Made by a program: the position numbers and the translations under genes. The notes under the pieces are model-generated. The model did no database searches. It saw only the letters and a list, made by a program, of their open reading frames with translations, and was not told the origin of the DNA. Positions 63,888 to 64,000 of a DNA stretch of 64,000 nt are shown in pieces (position 1 is the stretch's first letter; the number at the start of each line of letters is the position of its first letter). This DNA comes from Sphingobacterium deserti (lineage in GTDB: Bacteria > Bacteroidota > Bacteroidia > Sphingobacteriales > Sphingobacteriaceae). The DNA is taken from assembly GCF_000757725.1 (NCBI RefSeq), contig NZ_JJMU01000065.1, positions 1 to 64,000 on the forward strand. The letters run 5' to 3'.

Positions 63888-64000
63888 TGTAGTGTTTTTG
63901 CCCTAAAGGTAGAGAAATAAATGGAGTCAAATAACCAATCAGTTGTCCGCGTACGGTCACATAACCCCGAACTTTGTAAATAAGCAAATGCGTTCGTGTG

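Overview
The window is from a member of the Bacteroidota, most likely the Sphingobacteriaceae (Sphingobacterium, Parapedobacter or Pedobacter type). The signs are two SusC/SusD outer-membrane import pairs, several TAnnTTTG promoter boxes (the Bacteroidota -7 element), a CzcA-TolC fusion of the kind common in this phylum, and many lipoproteins and exported enzymes. No rRNA, tRNA, CRISPR array, integrase or intact insertion sequence was seen.

Layout. Positions 1-870 are a gene-poor mosaic of degenerate direct repeats. From 1100 to 9609 there are mostly single genes: an NTF2-like protein, a PPP-type phosphatase, an exported protein built from 17-residue repeats, a GNAT acetyltransferase, a hotdog thioesterase, an ECF sigma factor, an astacin-like lipoprotein protease next to an outer-membrane protein, and an exported phosphoesterase. 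From 10075 to 26917 lies a catabolic island: SusC/SusD, a phosphoesterase-PQQ propeller fusion, a PSD1-type cytochrome protein (DUF1549/DUF1553), a DUF1501 protein with a Tat signal, an exported TIM-barrel isomerase and a membrane cytochrome with leucine-rich repeats. A convergent pair follows, an organophosphate-antiporter-like MFS carrier and an alcohol dehydrogenase resembling the phosphonate-associated type. I read this as import and breakdown of an organophosphorus compound or phosphorylated glycoconjugate. That is inference.

From 27210 to 35451 is a divalent-metal (Zn/Co/Cd type) resistance operon: a small Cys/His-rich protein, CzcA fused to TolC, CzcB, and a P1B-4 ATPase. From 35645 to 39514 is a four-gene lipid A or envelope glycosylation operon: ArnT-like transferase, epimerase, DPM1-like GT2 and a tandem LAB_N protein. 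A broken 3' end of a TonB-dependent receptor follows, then a stand-alone receiver domain, a catalase-family protein and an MscS channel.

From 44722 to 58391 is the most interesting region: a SusC/SusD pair, two paralogous DoxX-like membrane proteins, a SoxD-like cytochrome c, a SoxC-like molybdenum enzyme, an FAD oxidoreductase and a YeiH-type sulfate exporter, in tight order. Upstream are a strong promoter, a candidate 31-codon leader peptide ending in Cys/Met codons, and a large hairpin. A near-palindromic 19-bp site occurs in front of the TlpA-type thioredoxin gene at 44899, and a half-conserved copy lies in front of this cluster. Together they suggest a sulfur-regulated system that imports an organosulfur or reduced sulfur compound, oxidises it to sulfate in the periplasm with SoxCD but without visible SoxXA/YZ/B, and exports the sulfate.

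The last 6 kb carry a DUF421 protein, an SPW-repeat gene interrupted by one TGA exactly at a conserved Trp position, an LLM-class flavin oxidoreductase, a DEAD/DEAH helicase and small unknown genes.
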